A DNA stretch of 21,534 bases from an uncultured Bacilli bacterium (GTDB taxonomy: Bacteria; Bacillota_I; Bacilli_A; RF39; UBA660). The translations under genes were made by a program, and so were the position numbers. Every line of letters begins with the position of its first letter. Positions within the stretch are counted from its first letter, which is position 1. Where the stretch lies: contig CAKOIJ010000017.1 in assembly GCA_934086775.1 (NCBI GenBank), positions 1 to 21,534 of the forward strand. The letters run 5' to 3'. Shown here piece by piece: positions 14,416-21,534 of this stretch. Under the pieces are notes generated by a model. It was not told where the DNA came from. It saw nothing but the letters and a program-made list of their open reading frames with translations, and made no database searches.

Positions 14416-17400
14416 GTGATAAATAAAAAAGTATTAGATGGAAATGAAGCATGCGCACTTGCTTCATATAACTTTACTGAAGTTTCTTCAATATACCCTA
14501 TAACACCATCAAGTAGGATGGCATCTTTAGTTGATAAATGGTCAAGTATGGGAAAAAGAAACATATTAGGAGAAAAGGTGAGTGTAGTAGAAATGCAAAG
14601 TGAAGCAGGAGCATCTGCTTTTATGCATGGTTCACTTCAAGGTGGTAGACTTACAACTACTTATACAGCAAGCCAAGGACTTTTATTAATGATACCTTCA
14701 ATGTATAAAATGGCAGGAGAGTGTTTACCAGGTGTAATTCATGTTGCAGCTAGAAGTTTATCAACACATGCTTTAAGTATCTTTGGAGATCATCAAGATA
14801 TATATGCAGTTAGACCTACTGGTTTTTGTATGCTTTCTTCTAGTAGTGTTGAAGATGCATACTATTTATCACTAGTAAGCCATTTATCAAGTTTAAAGTC
14901 CTCACTACCATTTCTTCATTTCTTCGATGGATTTAGAACAAGTCATGAAATAAATACTATAGATATATTAGAAGAGGATGAAATAAAATCTTTAATAGAT
15001 ATTAAGTATATTAATGACTTTAGAAATAAAGCTTTAAATATAGGAAAATCAATAACAAGAGGTACAAGTGAAACTGAAGATGTATATTTCCAAAATACTG
15101 AAGCAAGGAATACTTTATATTTAAATGTTCCAAGTATTGTAGAAGAATATATGAATAAAATAAATAAACTAACGGGTAAAGATTATAAACCATTTAATTA
15201 CTATGGAAGTAAAAATGCTAAGTATGTTATAATAGCAATGGGAAGTGTATGTAGTACTATAAAACTTGTGATAGATGAACTTAATAAAGAAGAAGATGTT
15301 TATGGCTTAGTAAATGTACACTTATATAGACCTTTTAGTACTGAGTATTTTCTAAAAGTTCTTCCAAAAACAGTGCAAAGAATAACAGTACTTGATAGAA
15401 CTAAAGAAGCAGGTAGTTTATGTGAACCATTATATTTGGATATATGTGCTGCTTTAAAAGGTGAAAATATAGAATTAGTCGGAGGTAGATTTGGATTATC
15501 TAGTAAAGATACTACTCCAAGTATGATTAATAGTGTATTTGAAAATATGAAAAAACACTCTATGAAGGATCATTTTACTTTAGGAATAATAGATGATGTA
15601 ACTAATACCAATTTACCTATTAAGGAATTTAATATAGCAAATAATTATAAAGAAATAAAAGTTTTTGGCTTTGGTTCAGATGGAATGGTAAGTGCATCTA
15701 AAAATATTTTAAAAGTAATGAGTGAAAAAAACTATGTACAAGGTTATTTTGAGTATGATTCTAAAAAAAGTGGAGGGGTAACTATAAGTCACTTAAGATT
15801 ATCCGAAAATAAAATTGATGCACCATTTTATTTAGAATATCCATCGTTAGTGGTGGTTACTAAGGATGAATATTTATCAAAATATGAAGTATTAACTGGT
15901 ATTAAAAAGAATGGAATACTTTTAATTAATTCTAATAAAACGGATGAAGAACTTAATAAAATAATAAAGAATAATACTAAAGAACTTATAAAAAATATGA
16001 ATATAAGAGTTTTAGTATCCAATGCAGAAGATTTAAATGAAAAATATAATTTAAAAGGTAAAATAAATAATATAATATCTATTTATATGTTAAAGATGTT
16101 GGGTATAAATGGAGAAGGAATAGTTAAATTTAAAGATAATATAAGAGAAATATATAAAAATAAAGAAGATAAAATAGTAGAGAATAATATAAAAGCTTTA
16201 GATGAGGCGGTTGACTATTTAAGGGATTTGGATGTAGATAAATTAGAAAATATTGAAGAAAATATAGATAGAGATAATATATATAATGAAATGCTATTTA
16301 GAAGAGGTAACTTATTAAAAGTATCAGATTTCTTAGATTATAAGGATGGTACTTTTGAAGGCGGAGTATCTTCTAGTGACAAGAGAAAAATTTCTTCAAA
16401 AGTACCTTCTTGGTGTAAAGAAAATTGTATAGAATGTAATCAATGTGCTTTTATATGTCCTCATTCAGTTATAAAACCATTTAATATAACAGATGAAGAA
16501 TTAGAAAAAAGTCCTTTAACAATTGAAGATACAATTCCTGGTGAAAACAATAAACATTTTTATTTAGGGATAAACACTGATAACTGTACAGGGTGTTCTC
16601 TTTGTACTAAAATATGCCCTGGTAAGAATGGAGAAAAAGCTCTTTCTATGACTAATATAAAAAGTAATGCAGATGAAGTTTGCGATTATTTAAAAGAAAA
16701 TATAAAAAATGAAACAGATTTACCTAAAAATACTGTAAAAGGTTTAGGTTTCCTTAAAAATAATTTTGAATTTCCAGGTGCATGTGCTGGATGTGGTGAG
16801 ACAGTTTATTTAAAAATACTTACAAGTTTATATGGTGATGAAATAGTAATATCAAATGCAACTGGTTGTTCTTCTATTTATGGAGCAAGTCTTCCATGCA
16901 CGCCTTATAAAGTTCCATGGATAAGTAGTTTATTTGAAGATAATGCTGAATTTGGATTAGGACTACATTATTCATATTTAACTTTAAGAGAAAGAATAAA
17001 AGAAATAATGGTGTCTACTAAAGATGATGTTTCTAAAAATGTAAAGGATATCTATAAAAAATGGATAGATAATATAGATAATTATACTATTACTAATGAA
17101 GTAAAAAAAGAATTAATAAATAATAATATACCTGAAGAATTAAAAGTATTAATAGATTATATTCCTTCTAGAAAAGTATGGATAGTAGGAGGAGATGGCT
17201 GGGCATATGATATAGGATTTGGTGGTTTAGATCATGTTCTTAGAAGTAATGAAAATATAAAAGTATTAGTACTTGATACTGAAGTATATTCTAATACTGG
17301 AGGACAAACATCTAAATCAACAAAATTAGGCGCAGTAGCGGAATTTTCTTCAAAAGGAAAATTAAAACCTAAAAAAGATTTATTTAATATTGCAATGAAT

Positions 17401-17811
17401 ATACCTAATTGTTATGTGGCATCTATATCAGCTGGTGCTAGTCCCGCAGGAGCTATAAGAGCATTTAAAGAAGCAAGTGAACATAATGGTCCTAGTGTTA
17501 TAATTGCATATAGCCCATGTATAGCACATGGTATAATAGGTGGTTTATCTAACAGTATTGATGAACAAAAATTATTAGTTGAAAGTGGTTATAATATACT
17601 AATGAGATATAATCCAGTTAGTAAAAAACTTAATATAGATAGTAAAGAACCTAACTTTAATTTATATGAGACAGTTTTTGCTAAAGAAATGAGATATAAA
17701 AACCTAGAAAGTATTAATAAAGAGAATTATGAATATTTATATAAGGAACATGTAAAACTTAGTCAAGAAAGATATAATTACTATTTAGAAATTTCTAAAT
17801 CTTTCCACTAG
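14416..17811 (+). CDS. nifJ: Pyruvate:ferredoxin (flavodoxin) oxidoreductase, single-chain
   Basis: A 1131-residue homodimeric cytoplasmic enzyme that oxidises pyruvate to acetyl-CoA and CO2 and passes electrons to ferredoxin, a hallmark of anaerobic metabolism. The N-terminus has the YPITPSS motif (26-32), and all domains are present. Two 2[4Fe-4S] ferredoxin-type motifs are intact: C671, C674, C677, C681 and C724, C727, C730, C734. The proximal cluster cysteines C790, C793, C818 and C1035 are also present. The thiamine diphosphate site is GDGWAYDIG followed by the SNTGGQTSKS loop. It is slightly shorter than the usual 1170-1200 residues. The start is GTG at 14416 with AAGGA at 14399-14403, a rather long spacing, but the protein N-terminus is complete. 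The upstream gene is terminated, so it has its own promoter. No terminator follows, so the CHAP gene could be co-transcribed. Confidence 0.96.
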   Translation: MINKKVLDGNEACALASYNFTEVSSIYPITPSSRMASLVDKWSSMGKRNILGEKVSVVEMQSEAGASAFMHGSLQGGRLTTTYTASQGLLLMIPSMYKMAGECLPGVIHVAARSLSTHALSIFGDHQDIYAVRPTGFCMLSSSSVEDAYYLSLVSHLSSLKSSLPFLHFFDGFRTSHEINTIDILEEDEIKSLIDIKYINDFRNKALNIGKSITRGTSETEDVYFQNTEARNTLYLNVPSIVEEYMNKINKLTGKDYKPFNYYGSKNAKYVIIAMGSVCSTIKLVIDELNKEEDVYGLVNVHLYRPFSTEYFLKVLPKTVQRITVLDRTKEAGSLCEPLYLDICAALKGENIELVGGRFGLSSKDTTPSMINSVFENMKKHSMKDHFTLGIIDDVTNTNLPIKEFNIANNYKEIKVFGFGSDGMVSASKNILKVMSEKNYVQGYFEYDSKKSGGVTISHLRLSENKIDAPFYLEYPSLVVVTKDEYLSKYEVLTGIKKNGILLINSNKTDEELNKIIKNNTKELIKNMNIRVLVSNAEDLNEKYNLKGKINNIISIYMLKMLGINGEGIVKFKDNIREIYKNKEDKIVENNIKALDEAVDYLRDLDVDKLENIEENIDRDNIYNEMLFRRGNLLKVSDFLDYKDGTFEGGVSSSDKRKISSKVPSWCKENCIECNQCAFICPHSVIKPFNITDEELEKSPLTIEDTIPGENNKHFYLGINTDNCTGCSLCTKICPGKNGEKALSMTNIKSNADEVCDYLKENIKNETDLPKNTVKGLGFLKNNFEFPGACAGCGETVYLKILTSLYGDEIVISNATGCSSIYGASLPCTPYKVPWISSLFEDNAEFGLGLHYSYLTLRERIKEIMVSTKDDVSKNVKDIYKKWIDNIDNYTITNEVKKELINNNIPEELKVLIDYIPSRKVWIVGGDGWAYDIGFGGLDHVLRSNENIKVLVLDTEVYSNTGGQTSKSTKLGAVAEFSSKGKLKPKKDLFNIAMNIPNCYVASISAGASPAGAIRAFKEASEHNGPSVIIAYSPCIAHGIIGGLSNSIDEQKLLVESGYNILMRYNPVSKKLNIDSKEPNFNLYETVFAKEMRYKNLESINKENYEYLYKEHVKLSQERYNYYLEISKSFH

Positions 17812-17857
17812 TTATTTTATATGATATATGATAAAATATGTTTGTAGGTGAAAAAGA

Positions 17858-19009
17858 ATGAAAAAGAAAAAATTTACTTTAAGAAAAATAAAAAAATATT
17901 TTAAAGATTTATTTAATGAAATTAAAGAAATCTTTAAAAAAGGAATTAAAATAATAAATAAAACATTTAAAGAAATAAATAAAAATAAAGAGCTAAAAAT
18001 TTCATTAATACTTACATTTATATTTATTCTTATTATGACAATGTTAGTAGTATTTATTACTTTAAAACCAAGTTTAAATTTAATTAATGGTACTAGAGTT
18101 ACACTTAATTTAAATGATGAATATAAAGAATATGGTTATACTTCGAAATTTTTTGGTAAGGATTTAAGTAATAAAGTTAAAGTAGTAGGAAGTGTAGATA
18201 CTACTAAGGTGGGAACGTATGTAGTAAATTATATTTCTAAGTCAAAATGGTGTTTTAAACAAAATAGTGTTAATAGAATAATTAATGTTGTTGATAAAGT
18301 AAATCCCGAAATAACTCTTGAAGGGAAAGAAAATATTACTATTTATTTAAATAGTGAATATAAAGAACCTGGTTATAAAGCTATAGATAATTATGATGGG
18401 GATATAACTGAAAATGTTGTAATAACTAATAATATTGATAAAACTAAACTCGGTGAATATAAAGTAACATATAGAGTTAGTGATTCATCAAATAATTTAA
18501 CTGAAGTAGAAAGAACAGTAAAAGTAATAACTAAACCAGTAACTAATACATCATATGTAAGCACTGTTCCTACTGTAACAGGAACTAAAGGTAGCCCTGC
18601 TATGGTGGAATTAGCTGCTAAACAATTAGGTAATCGTGGTGGAGAACCTTATTGGAGATGGTATGGTTTTAATTATAGGGTCGAATGGTGTGCTGCTTTT
18701 ATATCATGGCTTGCAAATGAACTAGGATACTTAAATACTTTAATACCTAAAACAGCATCAGTTCCAACAATGGTAAGATGGTTTAGAGCTAATGGACAAT
18801 TACAAAGAAAAACATATGAACCAAAACCTGGAGAAATAATATTCTTTGACTGGAATGTTGATGGGCATCCTGATCATGTAGGGTTAGTAGAAAAAGTAGA
18901 AAACGGAAGAATATATACTATTGAGGGTAATTCAAAAGATGAATGTAAAAGAAGAGATTACCCAATTACTAGTAAATATGTACATAGTTATGGAACTCCT
19001 TTATATTAG
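17858..19009 (+). CDS. Membrane-anchored CHAP-domain cell wall hydrolase with Ig-like domains
   Basis: A 383-residue predicted peptidoglycan amidase or endopeptidase. A very basic cytoplasmic N-terminus (1-45, Lys-rich amphipathic) is followed by one membrane helix (48-69). Two Ig-like DUF5011-type modules follow (about 72-146 and 148-225; motifs NDEYKEYGY, VGTYVVNY and SEYKEPGYKAID, LGEYKVTYRVSD). A C-terminal CHAP domain spans about 245-383, with catalytic C278 (EWCAAFISWL), H340 (PDHVGLVEKV) and probably E356/N358 (IEGN). Membrane attachment with an outward hydrolase suggests cell separation or wall remodelling; secretion-system roles are known for relatives but nothing here indicates one. 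AGGTGA (17846-17851) precedes the ATG. It lies 46 bases after nifJ with no terminator between them. A strong terminator overlaps the stop. Confidence 0.9.
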   Translation: MKKKKFTLRKIKKYFKDLFNEIKEIFKKGIKIINKTFKEINKNKELKISLILTFIFILIMTMLVVFITLKPSLNLINGTRVTLNLNDEYKEYGYTSKFFGKDLSNKVKVVGSVDTTKVGTYVVNYISKSKWCFKQNSVNRIINVVDKVNPEITLEGKENITIYLNSEYKEPGYKAIDNYDGDITENVVITNNIDKTKLGEYKVTYRVSDSSNNLTEVERTVKVITKPVTNTSYVSTVPTVTGTKGSPAMVELAAKQLGNRGGEPYWRWYGFNYRVEWCAAFISWLANELGYLNTLIPKTASVPTMVRWFRANGQLQRKTYEPKPGEIIFFDWNVDGHPDHVGLVEKVENGRIYTIEGNSKDECKRRDYPITSKYVHSYGTPLY

Positions 19010-19020
19010 GAGTTCTTTTT
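18993..19020 (+). terminator. Intrinsic terminator of the CHAP gene
   Basis: GAACTCCT (18993-19000) pairs with AGGAGTTC (19008-19015) and is followed by T5. The TAG stop begins in the loop. Confidence 0.9.
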
Positions 19021-19024
19021 AAAT

Positions 19025-19057
19025 AAAAAAAAGGATTGCCCCCCTGAAGAGCAATCC
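19025..19057 (-). terminator. Terminator of the candidate small RNA
   Basis: On the minus strand GGATTGC (19057-19051) pairs with GCAATCC (19039-19033) and is followed by T8 (19032-19025). The loop contains a run of Gs. On the plus strand no T-run follows, so it works only in the minus direction. Confidence 0.85.
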
Positions 19058-19127
19058 GGAAAAAAGAATAAAAAGGGGTTGGCTAGTGTGATACTAGCAC
19101 CAATTCGCCTAAGTGAATTGGTAAGTC
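19025..19127 (-). ncRNA. Candidate small RNA with own promoter and terminator
   Basis: The 249-base gap between genes holds a self-contained minus-strand transcription unit of about 100 bases. It has a strong promoter (19159-19131), then hairpin A (ACCAATTC/GAATTGGT at 19122-19115 and 19106-19099), hairpin B (GCTAGT/ACTAGC, 19098-19093 and 19087-19082), a pyrimidine linker with CCCCTTTT, and a terminator hairpin with a G6-containing loop and T8. The CCCC linker could pair with the G6 loop or with Shine-Dalgarno sequences. TTGG of hairpin A can alternatively pair with CCAA after hairpin B, allowing a structural switch. No long open frame is present. It did not match any RNA family I know. Confidence 0.65.
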
Positions 19128-19130
19128 TAT

Positions 19131-19159
19131 ATATTAAACTAATCTAGTAGAAAAGTCAA
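19131..19159 (-). promoter_or_regulatory. Sigma-70 promoter of the candidate small RNA
   Basis: Minus strand TTGACT (19159-19154) and TAATAT (19136-19131) are spaced by exactly 17 bases. No gene in this orientation follows except the structured RNA. Confidence 0.7.
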
Positions 19160-19258
19160 GACAAAATTATAAAATTTCTTGAAAACTTTAATATTATACT
19201 TATTATTGAAAAAAAATAAAAAATAAATTATAATTAATTATAGTTTGGAGGTTTTATA

Positions 19259-19615
19259 ATGAATGAAATTTTACTAAATTTAATATATTTTATAACTTCA
19301 TATATATTAATTTTTTTAATATATGTATTTATAATTAATAGAAAAAAGAAAACTTACACCGATGGATCTAAACAGTTAGAAGTAAACTACATAGTAAGTA
19401 AATTTAATTTAGATAGAAGAAAAACTAAATATTCTACTATAAAGTGGTGTGTTAATATTTTAAATCCATTAATAATATCAATTACATTTGTAATAGTAAC
19501 TAACATTAAATCGTTTAGTCTTGGTATATTGGTAGGTTTTGCTATTATGATGGCTTTAGTATATTCCATTTATGAAATATTGGGAAGAATATTAAAAAAG
19601 AAGGAAAAACAATAA
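19259..19615 (+). CDS. Small membrane protein, function unknown
   Basis: A 118-residue protein with three hydrophobic helices (about 4-26, 68-82 and 86-106), a short basic loop after the first helix (RKKK at 28-31) and a Lys-rich C-terminus (KKKEKQ). Between helices 1 and 2 is a soluble segment with YIVSKFNLDRRKTKY. I recall similar hypothetical proteins from uncultured low-GC Firmicutes but no assigned function. GGAGG (19247-19251) is well placed before the ATG. It is convergent with the ribbon-helix-helix gene: its TAA ends at 19615 and the other gene's stop begins at 19616. The terminator sits inside both coding ends. Confidence 0.75.
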   Translation: MNEILLNLIYFITSYILIFLIYVFIINRKKKTYTDGSKQLEVNYIVSKFNLDRRKTKYSTIKWCVNILNPLIISITFVIVTNIKSFSLGILVGFAIMMALVYSIYEILGRILKKKEKQ

Positions 19616-19640
19616 TTAACATTGTTTTTCCTTTTCTTTT
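19601..19640. terminator. Bidirectional terminator overlapping two convergent stop codons
   Basis: AAGGAAAAACAAT (19601-19613) pairs perfectly with ATTGTTTTTCCTT (19621-19633) around a seven-base loop. A T-rich tract follows on the plus strand and the A-rich left flank gives a T-run on the minus strand. Both genes use the stem for their last codons. Confidence 0.8.
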
Positions 19641-19816
19641 TTTTCTTTCTTAATTCTCTCTAAACAATCTTCAATCATACTAATAACTAAATTATTATAA
19701 GAAGTATTGTATTCTCCTGCTAATGAATTTAGTTCTTTATCTAAATCTTCTTTAATATAAAGAGTTCTATAAGTACTTAGAACTTTTTCTTTAGTTGGTT
19801 TAACATTAAATGACAT
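19616..19816 (-). CDS. Small ribbon-helix-helix-like protein
   Basis: A 66-residue protein resembling Arc/CopG-type DNA-binding proteins. A short beta segment TYRTLYIKEDL (18-28) is followed by helix 1 (LDKELNSLAGEY, 28-39) and helix 2 (YNNLVISMIEDCLERIKKE), the usual strand-helix-helix order, with a Lys/Glu-rich tail. Members act as dimeric repressors, often autoregulated or as antitoxins; no toxin partner is adjacent. A GTG at 19825 is within the GAGGTG ribosome binding site (19830-19825), so the start is ATG at 19816. The AT-rich 19831-19900 region contains several TATA-like palindromic elements, for example AATATA-CC-ATATAT, that could hold its promoter and operator. It is divergent from the large surface protein and might regulate it (inference). 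Confidence 0.65.
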   Translation of the reverse strand: MSFNVKPTKEKVLSTYRTLYIKEDLDKELNSLAGEYNTSYNNLVISMIEDCLERIKKEKKEKEKQC

Positions 19817-19887
19817 TTTTTTCACACCTCTTTTGATAAAATAAAAATATCATACATTATATTATACTAATATACCATATATTCCTG

Positions 19888-19916
19888 TTGTATTTTTCTA
19901 ATAGAAATGATAAAAT
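19888..19916 (+). promoter_or_regulatory. Promoter of the surface protein gene
   Basis: TTGTAT (19888-19893) and TAAAAT (19911-19916) are spaced by 17 bases. An in-frame ATG at 19907 lies inside this promoter, which supports GTG 19946 as the true start. Confidence 0.6.
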
Positions 19917-19945
19917 ATAAAATAGAAGAAAGTAGGTATGTAATT

Positions 19946-21534
19946 GTGAGAAAAAAGTATTTAAAATTTTTTGTAGTATTAATTCCTTTTTTAGTAATGT
20001 TTCCTTTAATATTTACTAATAAAGAAATAAATAATAAAGAAATATCTAAAGTGGAAAGATTTCTTTCTAAACCTGAAGGTATACAGGCTTATACTTTAAA
20101 TGGACAAAAAACAAATATAACCTTTAATGAACTTATAAATGGTTATACTATTAATAAAATAACTTGTAAGAATGGTTCAAGTGCAACATATAATAAAATT
20201 ACTAATGAAGTTAGTTTATCTAATATACATATACCAGATTATTGTACTATGGATTTTAAACATTCTATTTATAGTAAACTTCTTGCTGATAATAGAACAA
20301 TTAAAACTAGAACTTCATTTAATACAACATTTACTGAAACAAATACAGGAACCCTATATAAAGCAACAGAGAGTATAGCAAATAGTCCAGCAAAAGATGT
20401 ATACTATTTTGCAGGAAATGCAACAAATAACTGGGTAAAATTTGGTAGTGTTTCTTCAGATATAGTAAGGGGATATGGAACTTCCCAATTTGAAGGTATG
20501 TATGAAGATTATAATACTATGGAAGAATGCATATCTGGTACTTTTATGCCAGCGTCTAAAACTTATGATTTAAATCAAAATTGTACTTATTTACAACATA
20601 GTGGTGATTCGATATACTGGAGAATAATAAGAACAAATCATGATGGAAGTATAAGACTACTTTATGCAGGAACAAGTCCTGATACAACAAGCGGATACAT
20701 AGGCAGAAGTGCATTCAATAGTACACGTAATAACCCAATGTATGTAGGATATATGTATGGAACAAGTGGCTCACTTGCTTCAAATAGAACAAATACAAAT
20801 GATAGTACAATAAAAGGGGTAATAGATACTTGGTATAAAGACAATTTAAAAACAAATTACGAAAAATATATAAGTACAGAAGCAGTATATTGTAATGATA
20901 GAAAAGCACCAAGTTACAGTACAAGTAGTTCTTTTGATTACTATGTACGTACAAGACTAAATGCAGGAAATCCAACATATGATTGTGAAGGCTCAAAAGA
21001 TGCATTTTCAGGAAGTAACAGTGAAGCAAAACTAACATATCCAATAGGACTCATGACAGCAGATGAGATAGCTTATGCAGGTGGTAAAGATGGAACAAGT
21101 TTAACAAGTCCATATGCATGGTATTATTTAAATAGTGCTGGAGGCAGTATAACAGGAAGTACCTACTGGTGGCTCTTGTCGCCTTACCGCTGGTATGGCG
21201 TCAATGTGTTCTCGTGGCGTGTGGGCGGTTCTGACAACCCGGCCTTCATCAACGGCCACTTTGTCAGCATTGAGGGCGGCGTGCGTCCTGCTATAAGTTT
21301 AAAAGGGAATTTAGTATGGAAAAGTGGAAATGGCAGTAGTGCGAGTCCTTACGAGGTTGAGGATTTACCACCAACTTTAACAGAAACAATAAAAACACAT
21401 GCAACTAGTCATACAAATGGAGTATATAATGAAAATGGATATAGATATGAAGGAACAGATCCAAGTAACTATATATACATGACTAATAAAAGTACAAATG
21501 AAAAAGAACTATGGAGAATAATTGGAGTATTTAA
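19946..21534 (+). CDS. Large exported protein with C-type-lectin/DUF6273-like module; 3' end outside the window
   Basis: An open frame of 529 codons runs off the right edge. It begins at GTG (19946) with AGTAGG nine bases upstream. A basic start and hydrophobic stretch (about 6-23) form a signal peptide or anchor. A poorly conserved N-terminal region is followed by one module of about 200-460, opening with YWRII (224-228) and ending WWLLSP ... GGVRPAISLKG. This order is typical, from memory, of DUF6273/C-type-lectin-fold proteins seen as targets of diversity-generating retroelements. A second WRII (523-526) at the window edge shows that another module begins. Residues 407-449 are encoded by a GC-rich, adenine-poor island that looks like a variable region. 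Likely role: variable surface display or ligand binding at the cell envelope. The frame has no internal stop. The protein's C-terminus and any sorting signal are unseen. Confidence 0.85.
   Translation, partial: MRKKYLKFFVVLIPFLVMFPLIFTNKEINNKEISKVERFLSKPEGIQAYTLNGQKTNITFNELINGYTINKITCKNGSSATYNKITNEVSLSNIHIPDYCTMDFKHSIYSKLLADNRTIKTRTSFNTTFTETNTGTLYKATESIANSPAKDVYYFAGNATNNWVKFGSVSSDIVRGYGTSQFEGMYEDYNTMEECISGTFMPASKTYDLNQNCTYLQHSGDSIYWRIIRTNHDGSIRLLYAGTSPDTTSGYIGRSAFNSTRNNPMYVGYMYGTSGSLASNRTNTNDSTIKGVIDTWYKDNLKTNYEKYISTEAVYCNDRKAPSYSTSSSFDYYVRTRLNAGNPTYDCEGSKDAFSGSNSEAKLTYPIGLMTADEIAYAGGKDGTSLTSPYAWYYLNSAGGSITGSTYWWLLSPYRWYGVNVFSWRVGGSDNPAFINGHFVSIEGGVRPAISLKGNLVWKSGNGSSASPYEVEDLPPTLTETIKTHATSHTNGVYNENGYRYEGTDPSNYIYMTNKSTNEKELWRIIGVF
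21164..21292 (+). other. Candidate DGR variable region (VR)
   Basis: A 129-bp in-frame island of 77/129 G+C (about 60%) sits inside a gene of about 30-35% G+C. Adenine is 15/129. None of its 43 codons ends in A (against 23 of the preceding 43), while 31 end in C or T. This is what repeated adenine-directed mutation of AAC/AAT codons in a template leaves behind. Many codons (CGC, GGC, GTC, TTC, GCC, ATC, CAC, AGC, TTT) differ from AAY only at the first two positions. The 3' end GAGGGCGGCGTGCGTCCTGC is GC-rich like the initiation-of-mutagenic-homing sites of known DGRs. It encodes the last strands of the lectin-like module. The template repeat and reverse transcriptase are not in the window. 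Confidence 0.8.

Noticed and set aside
19025..19140. Plus-strand riboswitch upstream of the small membrane protein at 19259
   Set aside because: The T8 run, promoter and orientation of the hairpins fit a minus-strand transcript; on the plus strand no terminator tail follows and the CHAP terminator precedes it.
19616..19816. Antitoxin of a toxin-antitoxin pair
   Set aside because: The ribbon-helix-helix shape would fit, but no toxin-like gene is adjacent in the same operon; the neighbouring membrane protein is convergent and not toxin-like.
20172..20378. Open plus-strand frame of 68 codons
   Set aside because: It is an out-of-phase shadow of the long surface protein frame, and its protein is low-complexity Ile/Leu with no ribosome binding site.
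20662..21044. Two overlapping minus-strand frames under the surface protein gene
   Set aside because: They are antisense shadows; composition (Leu/Tyr/His-rich) mirrors the plus-strand codons and no ribosome binding sites precede them.
21164..21292. GC-rich island as a simple horizontal-transfer patch or assembly chimera
   Set aside because: It stays in frame, completes the expected WWL-SP to GVRPAISL module motif, and has the specific absence of A at third codon positions; a random foreign patch would not show this.
1..21534. tRNA or rRNA genes, CRISPR arrays, insertion sequences
   Set aside because: No cloverleaf-like GC-rich segment, no regularly spaced repeats and no transposase-like protein were found by reading both strands.

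Overview
The window is very AT-rich (well under 30% G+C by eye), with strong AGGAGG-type ribosome binding sites, sigma-70-like promoters and many intrinsic terminators. It looks like chromosome of a low-GC Firmicutes/Mollicutes-relative, perhaps an uncultured gut Bacilli or RF39-like lineage (inference from composition and protein style). Trp is encoded by TGG, no gene has internal TGA, and one gene ends in TGA, so the standard code applies. No tRNA, rRNA, CRISPR array or transposase was seen.

Layout. 1-756 is a decayed intergenic region with hairpins and a possible broken minus-strand gene. 757-1476 is a secreted or membrane-anchored DNA/RNA nuclease, followed by a gene relic (1491-1927). 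A bidirectional terminator separates these from a minus-strand LysM amidase (2008-3411). That amidase is divergent from a GH31 glycosidase-like gene (3563-5956); both promoters carry the same palindrome in their spacers. The GH31 protein has Asn where the family's catalytic acid/base Asp is expected. A GNAT acetyltransferase (6071-6580) lies between two 41-bp copies of the GH31 3' end. Two tandem paralogous WG-repeat-like membrane proteins follow (6627-10259). Next are a sugar-nucleotidyltransferase (10357-11232), a MacB-like ABC exporter with a PF06541 membrane protein (11330-14352), pyruvate:ferredoxin oxidoreductase (14416-17811) and a membrane-anchored CHAP hydrolase with Ig-like domains (17858-19009). 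A probable minus-strand small RNA with its own promoter and terminator occupies about 19025-19127. A small membrane protein and a ribbon-helix-helix protein then converge stop-to-stop.

The most exciting part is at the right edge. A large exported protein (19946 to beyond 21534) contains a 129-bp island (21164-21292) of about 60% G+C. It is depleted in adenine, none of its 43 codons ends in A, and it encodes the end of a C-type-lectin/DUF6273-like module (YWWLLSP ... GGVRPAISL). This is the signature of a variable region diversified by a diversity-generating retroelement (DGR). The reverse transcriptase and template repeat are not in the window and would be expected nearby, probably downstream.

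Taken together, the window encodes central pyruvate metabolism, cell-wall turnover (amidase, CHAP), envelope export and a surface-display protein that appears to be under targeted hypermutation.
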